Below are positions 8,927 to 19,583 of a DNA stretch of 33,699 nucleotides, piece by piece; the stretch's first letter is position 1, and every line of letters starts with the position of its first letter. The stretch is taken from the IMG/VR virus record IMGVR_UViG_3300025120_000257, positions 1-33,699 of that record, one strand, 5' to 3'. The stretch is from a virus. Made by a program: the position numbers and the translations under genes. The notes under the pieces are model-generated. The model worked only from the letters and a program-made list of their open reading frames with translations, had not been told where the DNA came from and ran no database searches.

Positions 8927-8940
8927 TTTTATATAAATAT
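8927..8940 (-). promoter_or_regulatory. Variant late-type motif before the 223-aa structural gene
   Basis: ATATTTATATAAAA reads on the minus strand, ending 8 bases before the ATG at 8918. It departs from the ATATTTATAATAAA consensus in its 3' half, so it is weaker evidence than the exact copies. A further ATATTTATGA sequence lies about 15 bases upstream. Confidence 0.4.
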
Positions 8941-8968
8941 TGTTATATGTCATAAATATGTGTTTTTA

Positions 8969-11900
8969 TTAAGATTCTATAATTCCTTTAGAAATTAAAT
9001 CATTTACTATTACAGAGGCACTTTTTATTAAATATTCTGTAGGGAAATCTGGGTATAATATCCCAGGGGTATCTGCAATTTCCAAACTACTTAAAGAACC
9101 AGTATACGAACCATCTTCACTACTTCCTGATGGTAAAGTAGCACTACCAGTTAATGCAAATGAACCACTTGAACCTGGTCCAAAATTAATTGTACTTATA
9201 CTAGCACTTGCTAATGAATCATATGGGAAGGGTTGTTCCAAATATAATGAATTAGGATTTACAATTGGTCTTCTTACTAAAAAGAAATCTTTATTAATAG
9301 AGCCATCAACTGGTTTGTCAACTTTAATTTTTAGTCTATTTGCTCTATCAGGTGTTGCTTTATTATTTTGTGGTGGAAAAACTTCCATAATTTTATATGT
9401 AAAGTTTTCATTATTACCAAATCTAATTTCATCACCAATTTTTAATTCTAATGGATATTCTATATTATCAAAACTTGTGGTTGATGGTTCTATACCTCCT
9501 GGAAAATATTCTGAAGGTGAAGGGAAATATTCTAAATCAGCTTGTCTAAATGATTGTCCGTAAGCTTCATTCATATTTGAAGAAGACATTACTAAGTGTT
9601 GTGATGATGATATTGTATTACCTCCACCAGAAGAACCTGAAAATACCCAATATGGTGCTGATGCAGTATTAGCTTGTGATAATAAATGATCATATGCTCC
9701 TACACCTTCTACCATAATAGATGTATACTGTCCCTCAAAGTCAAATGGGAAGAATAATCCTTGTCTATAACCACTTTTAGCATTTTTAAAGAAACCTTTA
9801 TATCTCCAAGAAATTTGATCTCCAACTTTAATAGTATGGTTACCACTATTAGCTTTAATATTCCATTCTAAAGCTGCAATATCATATAAACTATTTCTCC
9901 ATAACCCTAAATCGTATAAAGTTTCATACATCTCCCAATCAACAGAACATCTAATTCCTCCTGTAGGGACAGGAACATAAGACCATAACCATCTATTTCT
10001 TCTCCAAGATATTCCTTTAAAATCTTTTCTTTTTACTTTTTCATAATTTACTATGTTTATCATTTGAAACCAACCATAATTTAATACACTTCCTAAATCT
10101 CTAACTCTTCCATCTATTGTATAAACTGTACAAGTTATATCTTCTAAATTAAAAGGTTGTTCTGTATTTAATGCTGGTCCATTTGTATAATCATTACCAA
10201 TTGAACCTGTGTACATATGGAATTCAAATTGTAATTCATCTCTTACTCTTTTTGTTTCACTAACAAATGATGTTACAATTGAAGCATCCACAGTTACAAT
10301 TTGTTCATTAGGTAGATCATCACCAACACTATATCCCAATCCATTATATTGGTTTAAAGGATATACTGCTGCACCATAAGTACCATTACGTTGCCAAGGA
10401 TTAAAAGTATTACCTGGAATTGCTGGTTGTGCAGTAGGAAGAGGAGGATTTAACATAAAATCAACTGATTGTACCGGATTTGTAGTAGTAACACTTGCTT
10501 CACCTAAAGCATTAAATCTAGAAAATACTTGGGCACTTTCATCATCATTATCATATCTTGAAATATATCCAGATCCTGATAATGGGATTACATTAGTGTA
10601 ATTATTACCTGCATTCTGTGAATACATAATGGGTGTAACATACTGCATTAGTCTACTTACTGGAGCAGGTGATCCTAATACTTTAAAATTATTTTTACCT
10701 GATTTAGGTGCAATTTTTGCTAGTGTAGCATCTGGGAATACTGATTCAAAAGTATCTATACTTAATTGATCTAATGAAGGAGGTAAAGCGTTACCTTGTT
10801 CATCAATTAAATAGTTTAAATTAACTCTTGTTAGATTATTTATATTTGGATACGGATCATCTAAATCATTAAAATACCCAAAGAATGCATCTCTTAACTC
10901 TACTGTTGGTAACTTACCAAATGTACCCGTATCTCCAATATTCCAAACATTTAATTGTTGGCTTGTTGATTTTGAACCATTATATCTAGGGTTAATAGAA
11001 CGAGCTATAGTATAATTTGATTCTGGGACTGATGCTCTAACCGCACTACCAGATAAAATTTGTATAAAATTAACTGGGGCTAATGAACTAGAAAAATATG
11101 TTGAATTACCTTGCCAATTATAATCTATATCCATTAAAAACCCATTTATTCTTTGATTAACAAAATTATTTAAAAGGGGTTGACAATCCGTAGCAAATTG
11201 GAATGGTAAAATATTATCTCCAATAAAAGTAGGTATTATAAATACTGTATCAATAGATTGTTTAAAGTTATTAGCTTCATTTAAGAGGTTGTTATTAGAC
11301 ATTCTACTTGCATCATCATAAAGAGCCCATTGAGAACTACTGTTATATATACTCATAGAATATCCTGTAATATCTAAACCATAATTAAAACTTTTATTAA
11401 CAGCTACTCCCATTCTAAAAGTATCTCCTATTTTATAATTATGAGTATTTAAATCTAAAGATCCAGACATAGTTGCTACACCTTTATCACTTGTAGGATC
11501 CGAACCTAAAAATACATCTTGAAATGCTACTGTTTGTCCTATTGTATTAGTTGTTGATGGTGTTGTTTTTGAAATTAATATAGAAGCTGTTACAAAATCA
11601 ACACCTGAAAAATTACCTTGTACTGAGTGGGATACTATTAATTTAGTACCACTATCTATATTATTAGGTAAAGCTATATTACTATTATCAGAATTATTCC
11701 AATTAAAAGTTGTAGTATAATTATTTCGTGGGTGGGAAAAATTAGACATACTATATTCTATATAAAAAATAGAACCAGTATCATCTTCATTTATAATAGT
11801 TGAACCATTCCCACCAATTTTGCTTGGCCAATTTACTGATCCATCACCATTATCACCATGGTAAGGATGAAGAATATCTAACATAGGACTATAGGAAGAA

Positions 11901-14900
11901 AAATCGACGGTTTCTGTAAATGAAGCTAAACCAGTAACAACTGAAAACCCTTTTGGGTTTGTTGCAGTACCAGTACCTGCCCCAGGAGTTAAAGTATAAT
12001 TAATAGTAGCAGATTGGGTAATTAATTGGGGAAGGTTTGGTGAATTACCTGTTGTAGAATCAGCACTACCACTTAATCTCATTAATCTAGGAGTTATATC
12101 AACAGTTGCCCCTACCCTTAAACTTGCATTAGTTAATAATACAACGGATTGGTTGGTTGGGTTAGTGATTGATGTTCCTTGATTAGATGCAAAAAATGGA
12201 GGAGTGTTAGCAGAGTTATTTGGGTCCTTTGTCCACCCAAAACCTGGATTTACATTCCCTGTTGTTAAAACATCAAAAGCATTTGAAGTTGGGTATATAA
12301 CCTGGAAATCCATTCTATAGTTTGTAATTTTGTAAGTTGTGGATGGAGCATCCACACCCTTTACAACGGGTTTAACAAACAAGAAATGGGTTGTATTATT
12401 TGCACCATTTGGTAATGGAGCATTGAAAAATGTGTCAAAATTTGCAAGACCTGCTGATGCTGTTACTTCCCATCTACCTGATGGGTTACCAAATTGATCT
12501 TCACCTTCAGTCATCCATTTTGTTGCTCCATCTGATACTACGTAAGGGGCTGAGGGTGTGGAGTTATTAAAGGTAAAAAATTCACCTTCATATTGGTTAC
12601 CACCACCCATAGAACCTATACCAGTAGTAAAGTTTTTAAGTCTATTTCCAGTACTACTACCACCATCTTGAGCTAACCCATAAACACTACAAGAAAGGTT
12701 TGTTCCTGTGGGGGCTTCTATAGTATATGTAACTACTACTTCGTGAGTAACAATATTTCCCGTTGGAGGATCAAGTGCAGTTCCTCCACCTATTCCTGCA
12801 AACCCTCCTGCCATAAGTTGGATTTGGGTTGCTAACCATCTAAAAGCCAATCCTACAGAACCATCTGTAGTGCTATTAAATATGTTATATGTAGAATTTT
12901 GAATACCACTTGTATTAAACTGAAAATTTTCATTTGGTACATAAAGACCTGAACCAGATAATGATGTATTTGAAGAAAATAAGTCTGGTATTGGTGTAGA
13001 AGTTTGATTAAAAGTTAATTCTGGAAAATACCAATCAAAGGATGCTGTACCTGGATTTGTAAATTGGGGATGTCCAGGAAGTATTGTAGAATTTGGTTTT
13101 TGAGCTTGAGCTGGGGTAGAAGGAGCATATTGTGGGTATTCTATTGGTCCATTACCTGCAACAGCAGTAATTGAATTATCATACCATGAAGCTGAACCTC
13201 CTGGAAGATTAATATCATAAAAATTAGCATTTAAATCTTCAACAAATTGAGTATTTTGCAATTCTACGGATGTAGGAGCAGGTCGATATACAGACATTGT
13301 ATTACCTACAACAGCGCCTCCAGATACTGTATTTTCTTTCATTGCAAACTGATGGTCAAATGCCACAGTTGAACTTGGGTTTGCATTACCCTCATGGTAT
13401 AAACCAGATGAAGTAATTACATTAGTAAATCCTAATTCTGATGCTGAATAGTGTATAGAACAACTAAAATAAAATGGGGTATTTGGAGTTTTTACAATAT
13501 TATATCCCCCATAACCCTTATACAACGTTGGATTATTAATTATATCTAATGTTGTTACATCTTTCTCCCCAGGATTAAAAGCTGATAAAACATCTATTTG
13601 TGGGTTTTGTCCAATCGTATTAGCAGACGTGTTCCCTTCTTGGTCCCCAAAGAAATATACATTTTGAGTTGCATTAATAACAGGATCATGAAAGTATCCT
13701 TGGGATGTAAGATCATTAGTTCCACTTTGACTATAACTACCAGTAGCATTATCTAAAGTAAAATCTTCTTGCCCCCCATTATTTGTAATTGTTATATTTG
13801 CATCTAAAGCCCTATTTGCTACATTTAATAAAACATGAGATCCATAGTTTATAACACCTTCTATTAAATATTTACTAGTTCCTATAATAATAGTTGATCC
13901 TTGAGATAGATATTCTCCTACTTCAAGACCATTAATATCTTCATTTGCTACTTTTATAAATTTTACTGTTGATGGTGAATTTAAATATAAATTATCTGGG
14001 TTGTCTAATGAAGAACCTATCCAAATATATCCTTTAGGAGGTATATTTGCGGGGTCTACAAAGGTATTTGAAACAACAGCTCCATCTGTACTATTATCAA
14101 AACCAAAATAAATAGGTTTATAAATAGCTCCTTGATCTGTTACTTTTAAATAGGGTTCACAATCAGGGTTTAAAACTTGATCCGTTACTTCAATAAAAGA
14201 ACCACTAAATATACCATTATAAAATTCTGATTGGTCACTATGTATTTGACCATATCTAATTCCTTTATAAGAAGCACTAATAAATTGTGAGCTACTTTGA
14301 TTAAATAATAAACTATTAATTACAGATCTATCTATTGCCCCATAATCAAAAGATTCACTCCAACTTTGTGTTAAGAAAAATCTATTATCTGGTCCTAAAC
14401 CTTTAGAACCTGATTGATATGTTGTTATACTATTGTAATTTTCAAATGACCCTCCAGTTCCTCCACTAAATTTATAAATAGATGATCCTGAGGTAGAATA
14501 TTGTGGGAAATCAGACGAACCAGAACTATAATTTTTAGGTAAATTTACTACTAAACCTTCATAATCATGTAATGATGATGTTACTTGAGCTGGTCTTAGT
14601 CTGTTTCTTTCTAATAAATGTTGTTTTACTACTACACCAGAAGCTAAACTTGTTCTAGCAGGAGTAAAATCTTTAATCATTTTAAATAATGAATTATCAA
14701 AGAATTTAATTAATCTAATAAAATCAACTATATCATATCCTCGAATGTATTTTTCAAAATATGAATCTCTTAATCTATTTAAGTCTGGGTATGAATCTAA
14801 TGAAGAAGATATGAATCTTGGATCACCTATATAATCTCCAAGGTTAAAATAACCTAATTGGGCATTAATATCATCATTAATTTGATTTGATGGTGAAAAT

Positions 14901-17857
14901 GCTACTTCTAAATAATTAACATTTGGAGTGTAACTTTGACTTACAAATGAAGTTTGTTGTATTGACTCCATGGGAGAAATTACATCACTTGTTGTACTTG
15001 AAATAGTTGCTTGAGATGAAGTTGGTGTTTGAAAACCATAAGGTGCTTCAGCTAAAATTAAATTTTCATTATATATTTTATCTGTAATTCTATTTTTTAT
15101 ACCTGCTGGTACTTGGTCTTGATATATAAATTCTTTATTTTCTACATATAAGTTTTCACCTCTAAAGGATGGTCCAAAAGTGTTATAATCACTAGTATTA
15201 TTACTAAATGATTGTGTAATTTGTACTGCTGATCCTGTTACTCTAGGGTGAATAGATGTTGGTGATATACTAGTAGGTATAGCGACAATGGTAGAGTCTT
15301 TAATTAATTGACTACCTAAGGCAGCTCTAAAAAATTGTTGGTCTGGTGTTGAATTAATACCATTTCCTTCGTTGGAATATGGGTTAACAGTATAATCGTA
15401 AAAATGGCTTTGGCTAATTTCATTTACATAGTATCTTAGTTCTTGGAATGATCCAGAAAAAGGAGTGTATATAGTACCATCAGTAAATACTACGTTTGTA
15501 TTTTTATTTAAATACCCTATAGCAGCATCAAAATAATAAGCACTATCAAAACCTCCAACACTACTAGATTCATTAAATCCTATCTTACCATCTATTTCAT
15601 TAGCAGCATACAAACTAGCACCCACACTAGGGTTATCAGTAACATTCATTTGAACCGACCACCAATCTCCATTAAAGAAAGGCAAATATACACTAGCACT
15701 TAAATCAGGATTATCTCCTTCAGCAGGTATCCACTTTAATGTACCATAAGTATCATATGGATCTGGTATTGATCCTGAGTAAGAGCCACTTATTAAACCT
15801 GATCCTGTGTATTCTAATACTAGATTACCACCACTTTCATCTGTTGAAAATATAGATTGTGAATATCTAATATTACCACTAGCAACATTATTTGTAGGTA
15901 AAGGTATATCAGCAGGTTTAAATCTTAATTGAATGGTTCGAGCTTTATTATTACCACCTTGAACAGGGAATTTGGGGTTTGCTTGTAAAGAAGATGATAC
16001 AAAATTTGTAGCAGAAGCACCAGTATCAAATGCATAATTAAATACATTTTGTTTTAAATCATAATCCTGAGATTCGTTTCTATCTTTACCTCCAAATTCA
16101 CTAATTCGTAAAATTGTATCTGGTATTCCATAAGAAGTAATTAACGCTCTTATACCAGCTATTGTACCTTTAGTTTTAAGTAAATATGGTATATTGTGGT
16201 AGATTCGTTTATATACTTGCTTTTGAACATTATTTAATGGCACTATATCATTTGAAGCAGATATTTCAGTATTTACGTACTCAAACCCAGATTCTGTTGG
16301 TAAACTACCAGTCATATATGGAAAAGGAAATGCACTTCCTGATGGGGTAATTCCTAAAAAGGCCGTAAATAAATCGTTTGTATTAAAATTACTAGCATAT
16401 AATTTGACACCAAAATCTCTAATAGCATCTGCTACTAAATCTTTAGCTATACCATATTCTAAACGGTTATCAGCATCAAATTTATTTGATATATCTTTTG
16501 TATAAACCCAAACATTATCATAATATTGAGCAACCATATCAACAAATAATTCATATCCTTCATTTGCAGGGTCATCTCTTAAATATTCTGGAATAGACCA
16601 GTATAACCAATTTCTATTATTTTGATCGTAATTTGAAGCTGATAATGCTTGTCCCCCATAATATAGGTTCCCAACTGATGAGTTACCAATCCATTCTAGT
16701 ACTTCAGTACTTCCTGTTGAATATAATTCAAAAGGAGGTTGAGTTGTTTGTTTTGGATATGAATATTGAGACCCACTATTAAAGTATAAAAAAGATTCGT
16801 AACCGTCAAAGTTTTTTATAATAGAATTAATTTGACCTGTTAATTGAGCTTTACTAGAGCTAAAAGCAGTAGTATTAGCTGTTTGACTTGTTATTAAATC
16901 TAAATTATCCGTTATTTGGTTACTAGCAGATTCAATTAATCCAACTTTATAATAAAAATTTTCTAAACGTATTTTAGCGGAACTAAAATGAATAAAATTT
17001 GCATAATTTTCATAATTAACATTAATATCAATTTCTTTTTGATCTAAAAGATTTTGAATTTGGTTAATTGAACTTGTTACATTTGATTGTAATAATGTAT
17101 TAAATGAAAATGACTCTCCTCCTGTAGAAGTTTCTTGGGTTACATTTAAATTATAATTTGGACCTGATATATAAGTAAAATCATCTTCTATTATAGGTTC
17201 AAATGGGAAATTTAATTCATAAGCTTGAGAGGTAGATAATTCTTCAACAACCCATAATTCATCTTTTATATTAAAATTAGATGGTAAGGGTTCATATAAT
17301 TTTATTAAAACAGTGGGGTCAATACCTTCTTCTGTTTCTAGTTTTAAATTGTTAGCTATTACTGTTTGATTTAAACCAAAATTAAGATAAAAATCTACAA
17401 AATATTCAGCATTTTCTCTATATTGAATAAAAGAATTAGATGAAGAAATTATTAATTCATTTGAAATAATATTACTATCTAACCTTACTTCAGTCCTATC
17501 AGATGATATATCAGAAATAAAATATTTTTGGGCAATATCAGAAGATAATCTTTTTCTATAAAAATTATATAGAATAGTATATGTCCCTAAATCGTAACCT
17601 GTATCTGTTAAATCTTTTTGAGGATCTAATAATACATCCCCGTCTCTTACATCATAATCTAATAAAGGAATTGTAGAACCTGGATATATTAAATTTTGTG
17701 ATTGATCAAAAGCATAATACTCAATATAATCAGTATCTTTAGAAAATACTGTATCTAATTGGGACTGTACTATTAATTCTGAGTCTGCATTTGAATATGT
17801 TTGGTATTCAAATGTATCAGGATTTAAGCTATTTATTGTTATATTATCTTGATTCAT
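8969..17857 (-). CDS. Giant multidomain baseplate/tail structural protein (2962 aa)
   Basis: One unbroken frame covers 8.9 kb. Residues 1-350 form an N-terminal region with probable helices at about 255-350. Residues about 410-600 (WLYWSIPEYLRD, then RIYHNIPYLLKTKGTIAGIR, ALITSYGIPD) resemble the phage tail-protein/P2 gpI-type wedge domain, whose usual motif is LP-x-LL-x-TKGT-x-x-G-x-R. Residues about 605-835 look LamG/concanavalin-like (TIQLRFKP to FSGSFQELRYYVNE). Residues about 985-1090 hold FDNSLFKMIKDFTPART and KQHLLERNR, a motif I associate with large structural proteins of Bacteroidota phages. The remaining 1850 residues are beta-rich with no family I can name. Location after gp25-like and gp6-like genes suggests a wedge protein with the job of T4 gp7 or gp10 enlarged by carbohydrate-binding domains. 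The domain calls are by eye. Confidence 0.78.
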   Translation of the reverse strand: MNQDNITINSLNPDTFEYQTYSNADSELIVQSQLDTVFSKDTDYIEYYAFDQSQNLIYPGSTIPLLDYDVRDGDVLLDPQKDLTDTGYDLGTYTILYNFYRKRLSSDIAQKYFISDISSDRTEVRLDSNIISNELIISSSNSFIQYRENAEYFVDFYLNFGLNQTVIANNLKLETEEGIDPTVLIKLYEPLPSNFNIKDELWVVEELSTSQAYELNFPFEPIIEDDFTYISGPNYNLNVTQETSTGGESFSFNTLLQSNVTSSINQIQNLLDQKEIDINVNYENYANFIHFSSAKIRLENFYYKVGLIESASNQITDNLDLITSQTANTTAFSSSKAQLTGQINSIIKNFDGYESFLYFNSGSQYSYPKQTTQPPFELYSTGSTEVLEWIGNSSVGNLYYGGQALSASNYDQNNRNWLYWSIPEYLRDDPANEGYELFVDMVAQYYDNVWVYTKDISNKFDADNRLEYGIAKDLVADAIRDFGVKLYASNFNTNDLFTAFLGITPSGSAFPFPYMTGSLPTESGFEYVNTEISASNDIVPLNNVQKQVYKRIYHNIPYLLKTKGTIAGIRALITSYGIPDTILRISEFGGKDRNESQDYDLKQNVFNYAFDTGASATNFVSSSLQANPKFPVQGGNNKARTIQLRFKPADIPLPTNNVASGNIRYSQSIFSTDESGGNLVLEYTGSGLISGSYSGSIPDPYDTYGTLKWIPAEGDNPDLSASVYLPFFNGDWWSVQMNVTDNPSVGASLYAANEIDGKIGFNESSSVGGFDSAYYFDAAIGYLNKNTNVVFTDGTIYTPFSGSFQELRYYVNEISQSHFYDYTVNPYSNEGNGINSTPDQQFFRAALGSQLIKDSTIVAIPTSISPTSIHPRVTGSAVQITQSFSNNTSDYNTFGPSFRGENLYVENKEFIYQDQVPAGIKNRITDKIYNENLILAEAPYGFQTPTSSQATISSTTSDVISPMESIQQTSFVSQSYTPNVNYLEVAFSPSNQINDDINAQLGYFNLGDYIGDPRFISSSLDSYPDLNRLRDSYFEKYIRGYDIVDFIRLIKFFDNSLFKMIKDFTPARTSLASGVVVKQHLLERNRLRPAQVTSSLHDYEGLVVNLPKNYSSGSSDFPQYSTSGSSIYKFSGGTGGSFENYNSITTYQSGSKGLGPDNRFFLTQSWSESFDYGAIDRSVINSLLFNQSSSQFISASYKGIRYGQIHSDQSEFYNGIFSGSFIEVTDQVLNPDCEPYLKVTDQGAIYKPIYFGFDNSTDGAVVSNTFVDPANIPPKGYIWIGSSLDNPDNLYLNSPSTVKFIKVANEDINGLEVGEYLSQGSTIIIGTSKYLIEGVINYGSHVLLNVANRALDANITITNNGGQEDFTLDNATGSYSQSGTNDLTSQGYFHDPVINATQNVYFFGDQEGNTSANTIGQNPQIDVLSAFNPGEKDVTTLDIINNPTLYKGYGGYNIVKTPNTPFYFSCSIHYSASELGFTNVITSSGLYHEGNANPSSTVAFDHQFAMKENTVSGGAVVGNTMSVYRPAPTSVELQNTQFVEDLNANFYDINLPGGSASWYDNSITAVAGNGPIEYPQYAPSTPAQAQKPNSTILPGHPQFTNPGTASFDWYFPELTFNQTSTPIPDLFSSNTSLSGSGLYVPNENFQFNTSGIQNSTYNIFNSTTDGSVGLAFRWLATQIQLMAGGFAGIGGGTALDPPTGNIVTHEVVVTYTIEAPTGTNLSCSVYGLAQDGGSSTGNRLKNFTTGIGSMGGGNQYEGEFFTFNNSTPSAPYVVSDGATKWMTEGEDQFGNPSGRWEVTASAGLANFDTFFNAPLPNGANNTTHFLFVKPVVKGVDAPSTTYKITNYRMDFQVIYPTSNAFDVLTTGNVNPGFGWTKDPNNSANTPPFFASNQGTSITNPTNQSVVLLTNASLRVGATVDITPRLMRLSGSADSTTGNSPNLPQLITQSATINYTLTPGAGTGTATNPKGFSVVTGLASFTETVDFSSYSPMLDILHPYHGDNGDGSVNWPSKIGGNGSTIINEDDTGSIFYIEYSMSNFSHPRNNYTTTFNWNNSDNSNIALPNNIDSGTKLIVSHSVQGNFSGVDFVTASILISKTTPSTTNTIGQTVAFQDVFLGSDPTSDKGVATMSGSLDLNTHNYKIGDTFRMGVAVNKSFNYGLDITGYSMSIYNSSSQWALYDDASRMSNNNLLNEANNFKQSIDTVFIIPTFIGDNILPFQFATDCQPLLNNFVNQRINGFLMDIDYNWQGNSTYFSSSLAPVNFIQILSGSAVRASVPESNYTIARSINPRYNGSKSTSQQLNVWNIGDTGTFGKLPTVELRDAFFGYFNDLDDPYPNINNLTRVNLNYLIDEQGNALPPSLDQLSIDTFESVFPDATLAKIAPKSGKNNFKVLGSPAPVSRLMQYVTPIMYSQNAGNNYTNVIPLSGSGYISRYDNDDESAQVFSRFNALGEASVTTTNPVQSVDFMLNPPLPTAQPAIPGNTFNPWQRNGTYGAAVYPLNQYNGLGYSVGDDLPNEQIVTVDASIVTSFVSETKRVRDELQFEFHMYTGSIGNDYTNGPALNTEQPFNLEDITCTVYTIDGRVRDLGSVLNYGWFQMINIVNYEKVKRKDFKGISWRRNRWLWSYVPVPTGGIRCSVDWEMYETLYDLGLWRNSLYDIAALEWNIKANSGNHTIKVGDQISWRYKGFFKNAKSGYRQGLFFPFDFEGQYTSIMVEGVGAYDHLLSQANTASAPYWVFSGSSGGGNTISSSQHLVMSSSNMNEAYGQSFRQADLEYFPSPSEYFPGGIEPSTTSFDNIEYPLELKIGDEIRFGNNENFTYKIMEVFPPQNNKATPDRANRLKIKVDKPVDGSINKDFFLVRRPIVNPNSLYLEQPFPYDSLASASISTINFGPGSSGSFALTGSATLPSGSSEDGSYTGSLSSLEIADTPGILYPDFPTEYLIKSASVIVNDLISKGIIES

Positions 17858-17866
17858 ATATTATTT

Positions 17867-18421
17867 TTAGTATCCACCACCGCCACCACCGCCGCCACTT
17901 CCTCCTGTTGAAGTTGTTGAAGCTCCTGTGTTTCCACTATTTGATGTAACTGCAGTATTAATTGATGTATTAGTATCTTCTGATAATGTTGTATTTGTTC
18001 CAATTATATTTTCATTAGCCGCTTGAATTTCCCTTTCAAATGCTAATAATGCCTCATTAGTAGCAGGATCATCTACTTTAGATGCTTCTATCCTTGCATT
18101 TTCCATCTGTGCTGTTAGTAAATCACTTCTTAATTGAGCTATTTCAGCTTGCAATGCTTGAATTTCATCATTAACTTCATCAAAATTAATATATTCACCA
18201 CTAGTTCGTACCAGGTATTGATGAGAATTTGTTTCACCTAAAGCGGGTATATCATAAAAAAGAGAATTATATAATCCAAAGAATTCTTCAATATTAGGTT
18301 GAAGTTGTTGATCCTCAGTAATAGATACAGCACCAAGTTCATTAAAACTTGTATCTATAGTTTTAATATATTCAGCTTTATTAAAAACTTCTTTTACTAA
18401 ATCTAGTCTTGCTTGGGCCAT
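17867..18421 (-). CDS. Coiled-coil structural protein with polyglycine tail
   Basis: The 184-residue protein has an N-terminal region with FFGLYNSLFYDIP, a long predicted coiled coil at about 82-140 (EVNDEIQALQAEIAQLRSD), a Ser/Thr/Asn-rich linker and a C-terminus of nine glycines broken by one serine, ending in tyrosine. I do not recognise the family. The gene overlaps the stop of the 383-aa gene by one base and lies nine bases before the start of the giant structural gene, so it is translationally linked to both. A coiled-coil trimer that joins or folds the neighbouring baseplate proteins is a guess. The start is the ATG at 18421. Confidence 0.65.
   Translation of the reverse strand: MAQARLDLVKEVFNKAEYIKTIDTSFNELGAVSITEDQQLQPNIEEFFGLYNSLFYDIPALGETNSHQYLVRTSGEYINFDEVNDEIQALQAEIAQLRSDLLTAQMENARIEASKVDDPATNEALLAFEREIQAANENIIGTNTTLSEDTNTSINTAVTSNSGNTGASTTSTGGSGGGGGGGGY
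17873..17913. repeat. GC-rich triplet tract encoding the polyglycine tail
   Basis: A run of CCA/CCG/CCT triplets (glycine codons on the minus strand) stands out from the AT-rich surroundings. It is a candidate for slippage-driven length variation at the end of the 184-aa protein. Confidence 0.6.
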
Positions 18422-19572
18422 TATCTATTTATAACTTTAAAGTAATAATTATCATCTTTTATTATTGTACTACCATTAATAGTTGTTTGAATTAATATTT
18501 TATAATATCTTTCGGGTTGTAACCCATTCATATAAACATCAAAATAATTACTTGTTGAATCACAACTAATTTTTGTAAATTCTGGGTCAAAATCTATTAA
18601 TGTTTCATTTGTATCTAAATCTTTAACAGAGTACATTGAACCACTATTTAAATAATGGTTGGTGGTATCTATTGATTGTGTTTGGAATCTTCTTACAGGA
18701 AAATCGGGTCTAACATTAAGTCTAAATCTATTTATACTTTCACTATAAAATATCCCAGGATTACTATCCAAAGCAACAAATAAATCTGCAGTATTAATAG
18801 GAGGTAAATTACCAGTTTGGAATTCTTGATCATCCCATTTTATTTCTAATTGAGGTGGGTATATTGTATTAGTATCAACAGAATAAAATTGCATAATTGG
18901 TTGAATAGCAGATGATGTCATAAACTCAAGTGGTTCTTCCCACTTAACTATAAACCCATCATTTACTATATTAGTATATCCTCCTATAGATTTTGAACTA
19001 GAATACCATACTTTAACTATATCGGTTACAGGAACATTTAAGTCTTTTTGTGATCTTAAAGTAAATGATTGTACTGCTTCAATATTAGTATTATATGGGT
19101 CACTAGAACCAGTATACCAGGTAGCACCACCTTGATTATTACTTCCAGACCAAGAAGCTGTTACATAAGTATCCCATCCACTAAGACTCCATTGTTGACC
19201 ACCTTCAAATGTTTGATTTCTCCAACTAACACCATCGGTTGTAAAAGGAGAGTCTAAATAAGTTCCTGTACCATTACTCCATGAACCTGAAATTGGGTAT
19301 ACTTCTATATTAGTATTAAAATTAACTCCTTGGGCATTAGCAATAAAACATTTTAAACTACTTGAAAATTGTGTTCCACCTACTCTACTATCAATAACAC
19401 TGTTTATTTCATCCTGGTCAAATTCTAATAAATACCTAAATACTTGTGGTATTGGATTGATACTAACATTTAAGTTACCTATTTCAATAATAGGATCAAT
19501 ACCAGTATTCATATTAGGATAAAATGAATAGATTGATGCATCTTGTAAAGGGAATAATTTATATACTGCCAT
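18421..19572 (-). CDS. Baseplate-associated structural protein (383 aa)
   Basis: The N-terminus (LFPLQDASIYSFYPNMNTG, then a branched-residue-rich strand region) resembles the opening of DNRLRE-type beta-sandwich domains. The middle is rich in Trp, Ser, Gly and Asn (SWSNGTGTYLDSPF, GQQWSLSGWDTYVTASWSG), as in carbohydrate-binding or fibre-like folds. The C-terminus (LQPERYYKILIQTTINGSTI, then a short end) looks like an Ig-like strand set. Position directly after the gp6-like wedge gene, where T4 has gp7-gp8, suggests a peripheral baseplate component. The DNRLRE resemblance is weak and by eye. No signal peptide is present. The start is the ATG at 19572, 11 bases after the gp6-like stop. Confidence 0.65.
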   Translation of the reverse strand: MAVYKLFPLQDASIYSFYPNMNTGIDPIIEIGNLNVSINPIPQVFRYLLEFDQDEINSVIDSRVGGTQFSSSLKCFIANAQGVNFNTNIEVYPISGSWSNGTGTYLDSPFTTDGVSWRNQTFEGGQQWSLSGWDTYVTASWSGSNNQGGATWYTGSSDPYNTNIEAVQSFTLRSQKDLNVPVTDIVKVWYSSSKSIGGYTNIVNDGFIVKWEEPLEFMTSSAIQPIMQFYSVDTNTIYPPQLEIKWDDQEFQTGNLPPINTADLFVALDSNPGIFYSESINRFRLNVRPDFPVRRFQTQSIDTTNHYLNSGSMYSVKDLDTNETLIDFDPEFTKISCDSTSNYFDVYMNGLQPERYYKILIQTTINGSTIIKDDNYYFKVINR

Positions 19573-19583
19573 AATTTTTTATT

